From: Nitrospinota bacterium
GTDB taxonomy: Bacteria; Tectomicrobia; Entotheonellia; J063
NCBI GenBank assembly: GCA_003696125.1
Contig: RFHZ01000749.1
Span: 1 to 9,202 of the forward strand
Direction: 5' to 3'
Length of the DNA: 9,202 bases
The translations under genes and the position numbers were made by a program. Positions 1-6,258 of this stretch are shown in pieces. The first letter of the stretch is position 1; each line of letters starts with the position of its first letter. The notes below the pieces were generated by a model. It saw only the letters and a list, made by a program, of their open reading frames with translations. It did no database searches and was not told the origin of the DNA.

Positions 1-10
1 CAGGAACCTT

Positions 11-586
11 ATGCGACCAAATATCAATACACGAGAGTATTGGAATCGAATCTGGCAGGAGGAGGGACTCCATACCTGGCGTACCTATCGCTTTCTCTTT
101 GATCGAATCGTCGATCTCATCCCCTCCCAGAGTCGCGTCATCGATCTGGGCTGCGGCATCGGGGTCCTGTTGAAACGACTGCAGGAGGAAAAGGGGTGCA
201 TCTGCCTGGGCGTGGACATCTCGGATCAGGCTATCGCCCTGCTCCAGTCCCAGGGACTCTCTGGCATCGCCTCACCGCTTCCCTGTCCTCCCCACCTCCT
301 TTCCCGGTTGTGGGGCTACAAACCGCACTATGTTGTTGCCACCGAACTGCTCGAACACCTCAGCGATGAACATCCCTTCCTTGTCCAGGTGCGCTACCTG
401 CTCACCCATCAGGAGGCCCGGGGAGCGCTCTTTGCCGTTCCTGATAACATACTGGGACCCGAGGAAGAACCGGAGCATCAGCGGAAGTATACGGAGGAAT
501 CGCTGGCCCGGCTCCTCACCCCCTACTTCGGAGAGGTACGGCTCGAGCATCATCACTCCCGGCTGCTGGCTATCTGCACTCCCTGA
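11..586 (+). CDS. Class I SAM-dependent methyltransferase
   Basis: Predicted cytoplasmic enzyme that moves a methyl group from S-adenosylmethionine to an unknown acceptor, 191 residues. The SAM-binding motif I is clear (VIDLGCGIG, residues 43-51). An acidic residue at the end of strand beta-2 (GVDIS, D69) would bind the ribose hydroxyls, and a motif ATELLEHL (110-117) ends the next strand. This is the Methyltransf_11/23 pattern. The start is supported by AGGA at 2-5, five bases upstream of the ATG. The length is short but typical of a bare Rossmann methyltransferase with no extra substrate domain, so the acceptor cannot be guessed. Being next to glycosyltransferase and deacetylase genes suggests a glycan or glycolipid acceptor (inference). 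It may be the last gene of an operon that starts left of the window. Confidence 0.85.
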   Translation: MRPNINTREYWNRIWQEEGLHTWRTYRFLFDRIVDLIPSQSRVIDLGCGIGVLLKRLQEEKGCICLGVDISDQAIALLQSQGLSGIASPLPCPPHLLSRLWGYKPHYVVATELLEHLSDEHPFLVQVRYLLTHQEARGALFAVPDNILGPEEEPEHQRKYTEESLARLLTPYFGEVRLEHHHSRLLAICTP

Positions 587-626
587 TCTGCTGTTAGAGA
601 AAAGCTGTCAGAAGAGAGGGGTATTG

Positions 627-710
627 ATGGAAAAAAACCGTCATCTCGCAGGAGAAGCGGAGGGACGGAGAGAGGAAGAGATGCGTAGAGAGGCTCTTGC
701 CAGCGATTAG
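627..710 (+). CDS. Possible 27-residue small ORF, function unknown
   Basis: An ATG at 627 is preceded by a purine-rich GAGGGG at about 7 bases and opens a 27-codon frame ending at TAG 708-710. The peptide is strongly charged, with many Glu and Arg and an EGRREEEMRRE core, and would form a helix. No family is recognised. The end of this frame overlaps the -35 box of the promoter at 697-725. It may be a real small gene translated with the upstream methyltransferase, or a chance frame in purine-rich spacer. Nothing beyond the ribosome site supports it. Confidence 0.2.
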   Translation: MEKNRHLAGEAEGRREEEMRREALASD

Positions 711-725
711 GAAAGCTGGTATAGT
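697..725 (+). promoter_or_regulatory. Sigma70-type promoter for the three-gene operon
   Basis: TTGCCA (697-702, 5 of 6 to the -35 consensus) and TATAGT (720-725, 5 of 6 to the -10 consensus) are separated by exactly 17 bases. Transcription would begin near 731-733, giving a leader of roughly 215 bases before the preferred start at 948. The position in the only large gap before the glycosyltransferase operon fits. This is a motif match only. Confidence 0.55.
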
Positions 726-742
726 ATTTGCTCTCTATACTA
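722..742 (+). promoter_or_regulatory. Operator-like inverted repeat over -10 and +1
   Basis: TAGTAT (722-727) and ATACTA (737-742) form a perfect 6-bp inverted repeat with 9 bases between. The left arm lies within the -10 box and the right arm just past the predicted start point, where a repressor would block RNA polymerase. The half-sites are short and A+T-rich, so chance is possible and no regulator gene is in view. Confidence 0.25.
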
Positions 743-817
743 CAGATACTCGTTGCTAATTCTGTCGTGAGATGCCACCTGTGGGATTACCTTCTTCTGG
801 CAGGAGCGAATTTATGT

Positions 818-861
818 GCGACTAGAGTCGCGGTTGAAGCCGCTCTTACCATAGAGCGGTT
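818..861 (+). promoter_or_regulatory. Two tandem hairpins in the operon leader
   Basis: The predicted leader RNA contains two adjacent hairpins. The first has 5-bp arms GCGAC/GTCGC around a TAGA tetraloop (819-830, within a 6-bp dyad at 818-831). The second has perfect 7-bp arms CCGCTCT (840-846) and AGAGCGG (853-859) with a 6-base loop, extended by a G-U and an A-U pair to 838-861. No U-run follows, so neither looks like an intrinsic terminator. They could stabilise the mRNA, bind a protein or form part of a small leader regulator. The rest of the gap from 587 to 947 shows no other recognisable feature apart from the promoter, dyad and small ORF listed separately. Confidence 0.4.
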
Positions 862-947
862 GTCGTGAGAGGTATCAGGTATCCAGGATGGCAACGGTGG
901 TTCAGGTAGAGGGATTCCAACGGAGAGAGCAAGTGGAGAAGCAGGAC

Positions 948-2075
948 ATGCATCGGGCAAGCATCTTGCTGGTCATCATCAATCATGCCGGGTTGGGACA
1001 TCTCAACCGGGGCCTGATCCTGGCGCAAAGTCTCCAGGCCTGTTCAACAGCGGTTGCGCCATCTCTGCTGGTGAACTCTGATCTGGCAGAGTCGTTTCTT
1101 GCCGGTGTGACCATCCCGTATTGGAACCTCCCTCCGAGCCGCTGGGACGGGGCAACCCCGACCACACGCAAATTGACAGCCGAGGGGGCTGAGCGAGTCA
1201 AACACCATATCATGCAGCATCGACCAGAGGTACTGGTCTACGATACGATCTTTGTCGAAGCCCTGGTTCCCCTCTTTGCTGCCCAGGGGATCAGGCAGGT
1301 CTGGATCATGCGGGACCGCAAGGAACAGGTGTTGCAGGAATGGTTACGTAAGCCGGTCTTGACTTATTTTGATCTGGTGCTGGTCCCTCATCACCCGGCC
1401 GAGTTTCCCTCCTACCTGCTTCCCGAGTCGATACGACCGAAACTGCTCTTTACCGGACCCTTGCTGCGACTTCCCTCTGGGCAGGATCAGGAGGCGGTTT
1501 ATCAACGGTATGGAATCAGGGAGGAGGAGTTTGTGGTCCTCTTCTCGGCCGGAGGGGGAAACGAAAACGATGATACGATCCGGTTCCTGGACATGGTAAA
1601 CCGGGGATGTCAAGAGCTGGTTCGCCGCTATGCAGATGTACGCTGCGTTGTCATCACCGGCATGGGCCACAGGCAGCCGGTCACCTTTGCACGGCGAACG
1701 CGGATCGAGGTGGTACCGTTTGAGCGGGAGATCTTCACCCTCATGCAACGGGCCGATCTCTTCGTCTCCGAAGCCGGGTATAACACCTGCTACGAGCGGA
1801 TCCTGCTGCAGAGTCCCGGTATCCTCGTTCCGGTAGAAACAAAGATTGATGACCAGTACCGGCGGGCTGCCTATCTGGAGCAGCAGGCAGGTCTCATCGT
1901 CCTGCGGGACTTCTCACCACACCAGCTTGTTGAGCAGATAGTGCATTTATACGAAAAACGGGAAGAGCTGGACAGGATGAAGAGACGTCTACAGTCCCTG
2001 CCTATCTCCGTAGGGAACTACTGTGCTGCTCAGGCGATTCTGGCCCTGTTAGAGGAAAGTTCGGCATGCCGATAG
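948..2075 (+). CDS. MurG-like glycosyltransferase (GT-B fold, GT28/GT1 type)
   Basis: Predicted enzyme that transfers a sugar from a nucleotide-sugar to an unknown acceptor, probably at the inner face of the membrane. From the ATG at 948 it has 375 residues. The N-terminal domain opens with a hydrophobic strand and a glycine loop AGLGHLNRG (14-22), matching the GxGHxxR signature of MurG-like and COG4671 enzymes. The C-terminal domain has a loop FSAGGG (199-204), then SEAGYNTCYE (274-283) and DDQYRRA (301-307), the donor-binding region of this superfamily. An in-frame ATG at 888 would add 20 polar residues. The 948 start is preferred because GGAGAAG precedes it at proper spacing and because the family begins at this strand. 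The end overlaps the deacetylase gene by 10 bases, so the two are translationally coupled. The donor and acceptor are unknown. Confidence 0.8.
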   Translation: MHRASILLVIINHAGLGHLNRGLILAQSLQACSTAVAPSLLVNSDLAESFLAGVTIPYWNLPPSRWDGATPTTRKLTAEGAERVKHHIMQHRPEVLVYDTIFVEALVPLFAAQGIRQVWIMRDRKEQVLQEWLRKPVLTYFDLVLVPHHPAEFPSYLLPESIRPKLLFTGPLLRLPSGQDQEAVYQRYGIREEEFVVLFSAGGGNENDDTIRFLDMVNRGCQELVRRYADVRCVVITGMGHRQPVTFARRTRIEVVPFEREIFTLMQRADLFVSEAGYNTCYERILLQSPGILVPVETKIDDQYRRAAYLEQQAGLIVLRDFSPHQLVEQIVHLYEKREELDRMKRRLQSLPISVGNYCAAQAILALLEESSACR

Positions 2076-2755
2076 TCTTTGTTCGTAACGATGATGTAGG
2101 GCCGCTTACCCCAGAGCTCGAGCAGGTGAGCACCTTGCTCCTGCAGGAAGAGGTTCCGGTGAGTCACGCCGTGATCCCTGCCCGTCTTACCCCTGCCTGT
2201 GAGGCCTGGCTCCAGCGGTTACTCGAGGAATACCCAGACCTGGTAGAAATTCACCAACACGGCTGGCAACACCTCGACTACGGTGGAGAGGGAGAGTTTG
2301 GTCCAGGCCGGAGTTATGCAGAGCAATATCAGGATATTCAACGGGGACAGCATCTCCTCTACACCCGCTTTGGGGCTCGGGTCGTCCCCTGTTTCACCCC
2401 TCCCTGGCACCGCTATACCAGGGATACACTCCGGGTGCTGGCTGCGCTTCGTTTCACCTGTTTCTCCACCAAGCATACGCACAAAATCCCGGAACGCGAT
2501 GCCTACCCCTTGCGGGTACTCCCGGTCCATCTGAATCTGTTGCGACGAGACCAGCAGGGGTGGGTGGTGAAGAGAGAAACCGAATGGCAAAGCGAATGGC
2601 AGGCCCTCCGTTCCCGCGTAGAACCGCTAGGACTCCTTCTACACCATGAGCATTTTCGGAGTCGGGACGATCTTCAACGACTGCGGCACTGCCTTCGTTT
2701 CCTTAAAGCCGAGGGGGTAGTGTTTCAGAAGCTCAGTGAGGGAGCAAAGCGGTAG
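2066..2755 (+). CDS. Polysaccharide deacetylase family protein (NodB/CE4-like)
   Basis: Predicted metal-dependent hydrolase removing acetyl groups from N-acetyl (or O-acetyl) sugars, 229 residues. The NodB motifs are present in order: RNDDVG near the N-terminus (D9, D10: catalytic base and metal ligand), HQHGWQH (63-69, with H65 and H69 as likely metal ligands), CFTPPWHRY (109-117, the substrate-groove motif) and a C-terminal LLHHEHF (191-197) supplying the last catalytic His. There is no signal peptide or membrane segment, so it should act in the cytoplasm on a lipid-linked or nucleotide-linked sugar rather than on mature wall polymer. That is unlike secreted peptidoglycan deacetylases. The start has AGAGGA about nine bases upstream. 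It lies within a tightly coupled operon, overlapping the glycosyltransferase and abutting the ATP-grasp gene. Confidence 0.8.
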   Translation: MPIVFVRNDDVGPLTPELEQVSTLLLQEEVPVSHAVIPARLTPACEAWLQRLLEEYPDLVEIHQHGWQHLDYGGEGEFGPGRSYAEQYQDIQRGQHLLYTRFGARVVPCFTPPWHRYTRDTLRVLAALRFTCFSTKHTHKIPERDAYPLRVLPVHLNLLRRDQQGWVVKRETEWQSEWQALRSRVEPLGLLLHHEHFRSRDDLQRLRHCLRFLKAEGVVFQKLSEGAKR

Positions 2756-2756
2756 A

Positions 2757-4181
2757 ATGGAAAAGTATCAGCAGGCCCAGGCTTTGGTACAGCGCTTTTT
2801 CCTCGAACAGACCGAGGCCGCCGCTTCTTTTCTGGAAGACTTGCGCGCTTTTACCCAGGGCTCTTTCCCCTGGGAGTTTCCGGGAGAGCCTTCTCCTCCT
2901 GAAGACCTGGATATCATTCCGGCGCCTCTCTGCTATGGTATCCAGCATGAGATGTGGGTCCGGCGATGTGCCTATACCGTCAACAAGGCGATCAGGCAGA
3001 TTCTCCACCGGCTGCTTATTGCTGCCCCTTCTCTTTCCCCGCTGGCTGCGTGGGGACTGGGGAAGACGACGTTAGGGATTCTGGAGGAATGGAAGAGACG
3101 GCGGGGAGATCTGGGACCGATCAACGGACGCCTCGATTTCTTCCTGGAGCTGCCTACCATGCGAAGCTGGCTGGTGGAAGAGAATCGGATCAAGGGGGGG
3201 CTGCGGGAAATCGGGGATCTGCTGGCGCTCTTCTTCCGGCAGAGCACGTTGTACCGGATGCTGACCGGGACCGGCTTTGCTCTCAGGCTCCATTATCCCT
3301 TTCGAGAGAGGCTGCGCTGGTTTTATCAAACCTATCGGCAGTGGAAGGGGAAAGAGGCGCTTCCCCGGCCGACCCTCTTTCTCTGGACGCGTTCCGATCA
3401 TCCGCAGCGGGAAGAGCGTTGTTTCCGGCAACTGGTAGAGTGGTTTCCACAGCATTACCCTCCTCTCCGGATCCGCATTGCGGATAATCAGCAGGGGTGG
3501 TGTTATCGGAACGGTCAACTGTTCTACGAGGAGGAACCGGTGGAGATGGTTTTTCGCTTTGAAAAGCTGGCGCGTATAGAAGATTATGCCTATGTTGCTC
3601 CCCTCTTCGAGGCCTATTTTGATCGACGGATCCTTCTCGATACCCCCCCCGCGGCCGAGGTGGCGGATAACAAAATGATCCAGGTATTGCTCTCCGACCC
3701 GGATTATCGTTCCTCTCTTGCCCTCTCTCCTGCCGAACAGTCCCTTCTTTCCCGTATCCTCCCTCCTTCCCGGCTCTTGACCGCTGGGGAAGAGAGTTAT
3801 GCCCTGCAAGAGCGGGAGAGGCTGGTTTTGAAGACCTTGACGGGCGCTGGAGGCAGTGGTACCGTGTTCGGGAGAGATTTCTCGAAAGCCCGGTGGGAAG
3901 ATCAGATCAAAAAGCTGACGGGCCAGGGATTGTTACAGGAGCTCAGGCCACCGTACGTCACCCTTCTCCCCCTCCCTCTGCAGGGGAGAATGACCGTATT
4001 ACCGGTCAAATACGGCTTTGACATATTCACGAGTGGAAGGCTCTCCTATGACATCGAGGGGATTGCGGTGCGGGGAAAGGTCATTTGGGAGGAAGACGAC
4101 CTGTACGAGACGATCAATATGGGTGCCAAAGGACCAGGGCAAAAACGGGGAAAACTCCTCCTCCCTTTGCTGGTCCTGTAG
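2757..4181 (+). CDS. Circularly permuted ATP-grasp ligase-like protein
   Basis: Predicted ATP-dependent carboxylate-amine ligase of the glutathionylspermidine-synthase-like, circularly permuted ATP-grasp type, 474 residues from the ATG at 2757. Visible family features (this numbering) are RLDFFLEL plus VEENRIKGGLREIGD (about 125-154, like the family's LEiN segment), YRNGQLFYEEEPVEMVFRF (250-268, the pre-ATP-grasp strand pair), DNK (304-306), the ATP-binding strand and glycine loop LVLKTLTGAGGSGTVFG (356-372, with K359 as the nucleotide-contacting Lys), WEDQI (378-382), and a C-terminal INMGAKG (431-437), where such enzymes keep their metal-binding Asn. The end looks natural. A GTG at 2736 would add seven residues but lacks a ribosome site at proper spacing, whereas GAGGGAG lies 12 bases before 2757. 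The gene starts one base after the deacetylase stop. Exact subfamily and substrates are unknown. Confidence 0.7.
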   Translation: MEKYQQAQALVQRFFLEQTEAAASFLEDLRAFTQGSFPWEFPGEPSPPEDLDIIPAPLCYGIQHEMWVRRCAYTVNKAIRQILHRLLIAAPSLSPLAAWGLGKTTLGILEEWKRRRGDLGPINGRLDFFLELPTMRSWLVEENRIKGGLREIGDLLALFFRQSTLYRMLTGTGFALRLHYPFRERLRWFYQTYRQWKGKEALPRPTLFLWTRSDHPQREERCFRQLVEWFPQHYPPLRIRIADNQQGWCYRNGQLFYEEEPVEMVFRFEKLARIEDYAYVAPLFEAYFDRRILLDTPPAAEVADNKMIQVLLSDPDYRSSLALSPAEQSLLSRILPPSRLLTAGEESYALQERERLVLKTLTGAGGSGTVFGRDFSKARWEDQIKKLTGQGLLQELRPPYVTLLPLPLQGRMTVLPVKYGFDIFTSGRLSYDIEGIAVRGKVIWEEDDLYETINMGAKGPGQKRGKLLLPLLVL

Positions 4182-4328
4182 AGCGTGCCCGGTTCGTAAG
4201 AGGGCTGTGCAGGTCAGGTCGGAATGTAGAAAGCGGCAAATGGTTATTAACAGACTGTTTTCAGTAACTATGACTGACATTTTGCACACTTTTCTGTCCC
4301 ACGAATCCAGCGCTGTCTACAGGTCTGC
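4182..4328 (+). other. Intergenic spacer with short palindromes
   Basis: This is the left part of the 311-base gap between the two plus-strand operons. No convincing ORF or promoter is seen. It holds an 11-bp palindrome AACAGACTGTT (4249-4259) and a nearby dyad TCAGT/ACTGA (4261-4265 and 4273-4277). A loosely repeated AAC-GACTG motif also occurs twice about 20 bases apart. It is more A+T-rich than the neighbouring genes. It could be an operator region or the decayed end of a mobile element, and neither can be shown here. Confidence 0.3.
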
Positions 4329-4401
4329 ACCGCCGAGGACGCCGAGCACGCAAAGCCTCTTCTTGCTCATTCTTCTCGGTGATCTCCGCGGGCTCGGCGG
4401 T
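4329..4401 (+). repeat. 73-bp palindromic element of 9-bp units
   Basis: The left arm is three 9-bp units (4329-4355: ACCGCCGAG, GACGCCGAG, CACGCAAAG). The right arm is three units on the opposite strand (4375-4401), ending in CTCGGCGGT, a perfect 9-bp complement of the first unit. The inner units pair 6 of 9 and 5 of 9. The 19-base pyrimidine-rich loop is 4356-4374. Palindromes of this CGCCGAG/CGCAGAG type, with 9-bp periodicity, occur in intergenic regions of various bacterial genomes (recalled, not searched). The hairpin is followed by an A-run and a six-T run (4402-4413), so it may also stop transcription at the end of the ATP-grasp operon. Confidence 0.6.
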
Positions 4402-4430
4402 AAAAAGTTTTTTCGGTCACGCATGGCCAC

Positions 4431-4437
4431 AGGAGGT
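4431..4437 (+). promoter_or_regulatory. Perfect Shine-Dalgarno not belonging to a main gene
   Basis: AGGAGGT, a full match to the anti-16S sequence, lies 55 bases before the glycosyltransferase ATG at 4493, too far to serve it. It is six bases before a GTG at 4444 that opens a 46-codon frame. Confidence 0.4.
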
Positions 4438-4443
4438 ATCAGA

Positions 4444-4584
4444 GTGCAAAAGAGTTGTAATAGCTACTTAAACAGAAACGGGGATCAACAATATGCGTAT
4501 TGCCTTTATCACCGGTTACTTTCCTATCCTCTCCCAGACCTTTATTCTGGATCAGATCACGGCCTTGCTCCGTCGCGGCCATGA
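4444..4584 (+). CDS. Possible 46-residue leader ORF overlapping the GT4 start
   Basis: A GTG at 4444 sits six bases after a perfect AGGAGGT and opens a 46-codon frame that ends at TGA 4582-4584, inside the next gene in a different frame. The peptide resembles no family and its second half is just the shifted reading of the glycosyltransferase gene. If translated, it would run ribosomes across the weaker start at 4493, a translational-coupling arrangement. Only the ribosome site supports it, and it may be a chance frame. Confidence 0.2.
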   Translation: MQKSCNSYLNRNGDQQYAYCLYHRLLSYPLPDLYSGSDHGLAPSRP

Positions 4585-5581
4585 TATCGAGATCTTTGCC
4601 TTTATCGATCCGCAGGAGGAGGTGGTACACGAAGAGGTGCAGCAGTATGCCCTCCTGCGTCGTACCCACTATCTGGAGGAGGACTTTACCTCTCTGCAGG
4701 CTGCGGCTCCCTTTGATCTCCTGCACGCCCATTTTGGGCATCGGGCCGCGGCAACCATCGGCTTGCGTGATCGGCTAAAAATCCCCTTTATCGCTTCTTT
4801 CTATGGTCGGGATGCTTCGGCCATTCCCCGCCAGGATCCTACCTTCTATCAGGAGGTGTTTGCCAAAGCCGATGCCATAACGGCCATTTCAGAGGACCAG
4901 AAGCAGGATCTGCTCCGGTTACACTGTCCGGCAGAGAAACTGGAAGTCCAGTACGTGGGGATTGATCTCACCAAGTTCCCGCTGGTAGAGCGAGAGAAGA
5001 GGGGAGGAAACCTGGTTCTCCTCTCTGTGGGCCGTTTTGTAGAGAAGAAGGGGTATCGTTATGCCCTGGAGGCCTTTGCCCGGGTGCTGTCCTTCTGTCC
5101 TGACCTGGAGTATCGGATCATCGGCTATGGTCCCTTGCAGGGGGATATCGAATACGAGATCAAGCGGCTGGGGCTGCAGGAGCGTGTGGTGTTGCTGGGA
5201 CCCCAACCACAGCAGCGTGTCATAGCCGAGCTGCAACGAGCCGACCTCTTTTTACATCCGGCTGTCACCGCAGCCAATGGGGATAAAGAGGGAGTCCCCT
5301 CGGTGCTCAAGGAAGCGCAGGCCACAGGATTGCCGGTAGTGGCGACTTATCATGCCGGTATTCCAGAATTGATCACTTCAGGGTATAATGGGTTGCTCTG
5401 TGCAGAGAGGGATGTGGACTGTCTGGTGGAAAAGCTCCTCCTGCTCCTCTCCCAGCCCGGTTTACGGCAGGAGATGGGCCGCAAGGGACGACAGGTGGTG
5501 GTGGAAAAATTCCGGCTGGAGAGGCAGATTGACCAGTTGGAAGCGTTGTATTCCCGTGTACGGGAACGAGGTGTGGCATGA
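4493..5581 (+). CDS. Glycosyltransferase family 4 (GT-B, retaining)
   Basis: Predicted retaining glycosyltransferase that adds a sugar to a growing surface glycan or lipid-linked oligosaccharide, 362 residues. It resembles the WcaL/AmsK-like exopolysaccharide branch of GT4. The N-terminal acceptor domain begins MRIAFITGYFP with LSQTFI (13-18), typical of that branch. HAHFG (78-82) and FYGRD (103-107) follow. The C-terminal donor domain has SVGRFVEKKG (178-187, with R181 and K186 contacting the diphosphate) and EGVPSVLKE (266-274), a complete EX7E motif, then TGLPVVAT and GIPELI. The ATG at 4493 follows a modest GGGGAT site and fits the family start. The stop overlaps the next gene by four bases (ATGA), so they are co-translated. 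No clear promoter was found just upstream. Confidence 0.88.
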   Translation: MRIAFITGYFPILSQTFILDQITALLRRGHDIEIFAFIDPQEEVVHEEVQQYALLRRTHYLEEDFTSLQAAAPFDLLHAHFGHRAAATIGLRDRLKIPFIASFYGRDASAIPRQDPTFYQEVFAKADAITAISEDQKQDLLRLHCPAEKLEVQYVGIDLTKFPLVEREKRGGNLVLLSVGRFVEKKGYRYALEAFARVLSFCPDLEYRIIGYGPLQGDIEYEIKRLGLQERVVLLGPQPQQRVIAELQRADLFLHPAVTAANGDKEGVPSVLKEAQATGLPVVATYHAGIPELITSGYNGLLCAERDVDCLVEKLLLLLSQPGLRQEMGRKGRQVVVEKFRLERQIDQLEALYSRVRERGVA

Positions 5582-6258
5582 GGCTCGGCACCTATTATCG
5601 ATCCCGGGTGATGCAGTATATGGGTATTGTTCCCCGGGGAGGCTATGTGCTCGACGTGGGGAGCTTTGACGGGTACTACCTCTCCCTCTTCCCCCATGGA
5701 GTGCGGATCGGGGTAGACCTGCACGTCTCCCCTGCTGCCCGTATTCCTATGGTCTGTGCCGATGCCTGTGCCCTCCCTTTTCCGGATGAGGTCTTTGATA
5801 CGATCTATGCCTTTGATGTCATCGAGCATGTCAGGAATAAGACGGCATTTATAGATTCTCTCTTGCGGGTACTGAAGCCAGGAGGGCTTTTGGTTCTCTC
5901 CACTCCCCATAAGGGGATGCGGCTCTTTCCTGCTTCTCTTACCGCCCGTACCCACTGGCAGTGGGGACACCGGGAACCGGGGTATGATGGGTATGGACCA
6001 GAAGAGATCGCTGCCCTGCTGCCCCCAGGGGTAAAGGTCACCTTCCGTTTCTGGCCGGCTCCCTGTCTGCTCAAGACCTATTTTCTCCTCCGTTTTTGCT
6101 GGCGGAAAGTCTCTCCTGTTCTTGCTAAGCCGTTGGTATTTCTGGTAGCCTGGTGTGACAAGAGGTGGAAGGATCGCCGCCTGGCCAATACCTTTATGCT
6201 TGTTGCCCACATCGAAAAACAGGGTAGTTCCCCCATCAACAGAGAGGGAAATGTGTGA
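5578..6258 (+). CDS. Class I SAM-dependent methyltransferase (Methyltransf_11)
   Basis: Predicted SAM-dependent methyltransferase, 226 residues. Motif I is VLDVGSFDG (24-32), the ribose-binding acid is D47 in IGVDLH, an adenine-pocket ADACALPF lies at 61-68, FDVIEHV (79-85) forms the post-I strand, and LKPGGLLVLSTP (99-110) is the hallmark beta-5 region of Methyltransf_11. The segment HWQWGHREPGYDGYGPEEI (126-144) is a substrate-side insertion seen in many glycan-locus methyltransferases. A basic, hydrophobic stretch at 160-200 might touch the membrane. The gene is coupled on both sides by four-base overlaps with two GT4 genes, so the acceptor is probably a sugar or lipid-linked glycan (inference). 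Apart from fold motifs it is not closely similar to the methyltransferase at the window start. Confidence 0.87.
   Translation: MRLGTYYRSRVMQYMGIVPRGGYVLDVGSFDGYYLSLFPHGVRIGVDLHVSPAARIPMVCADACALPFPDEVFDTIYAFDVIEHVRNKTAFIDSLLRVLKPGGLLVLSTPHKGMRLFPASLTARTHWQWGHREPGYDGYGPEEIAALLPPGVKVTFRFWPAPCLLKTYFLLRFCWRKVSPVLAKPLVFLVAWCDKRWKDRRLANTFMLVAHIEKQGSSPINREGNV

Noticed and set aside
888-947. Upstream ATG at 888 as the start of the MurG-like glycosyltransferase
   Set aside because: It adds 20 polar residues before the expected first strand, and its purine tract is poorly spaced, whereas ATG 948 has GGAGAAG at normal distance.
3072-3809. 245-codon open frame on the minus strand
   Set aside because: Antisense shadow of the ATP-grasp gene, without a recognisable family or a ribosome site that stands out.
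4329-4401. CRISPR-like reading of the repeated 9-bp units
   Set aside because: The units are 9 bp, directly adjacent and arranged as two inverted arms. There are no 20-40 bp repeats with unique spacers.
4018-4584. 188-codon plus-strand frame running from the ATP-grasp gene into the GT4 gene
   Set aside because: Its first part is a shifted reading of the ATP-grasp C-terminus and it passes straight through the palindromic repeat. Only the SD-led part from 4444 was kept, at low confidence.
5350-6210. 286-codon open frame on the minus strand
   Set aside because: It lies antisense to the GT4 and methyltransferase genes, which carry clear family motifs in the plus frames. The peptide is Pro/Gly/Ser-rich with no recognisable domain.
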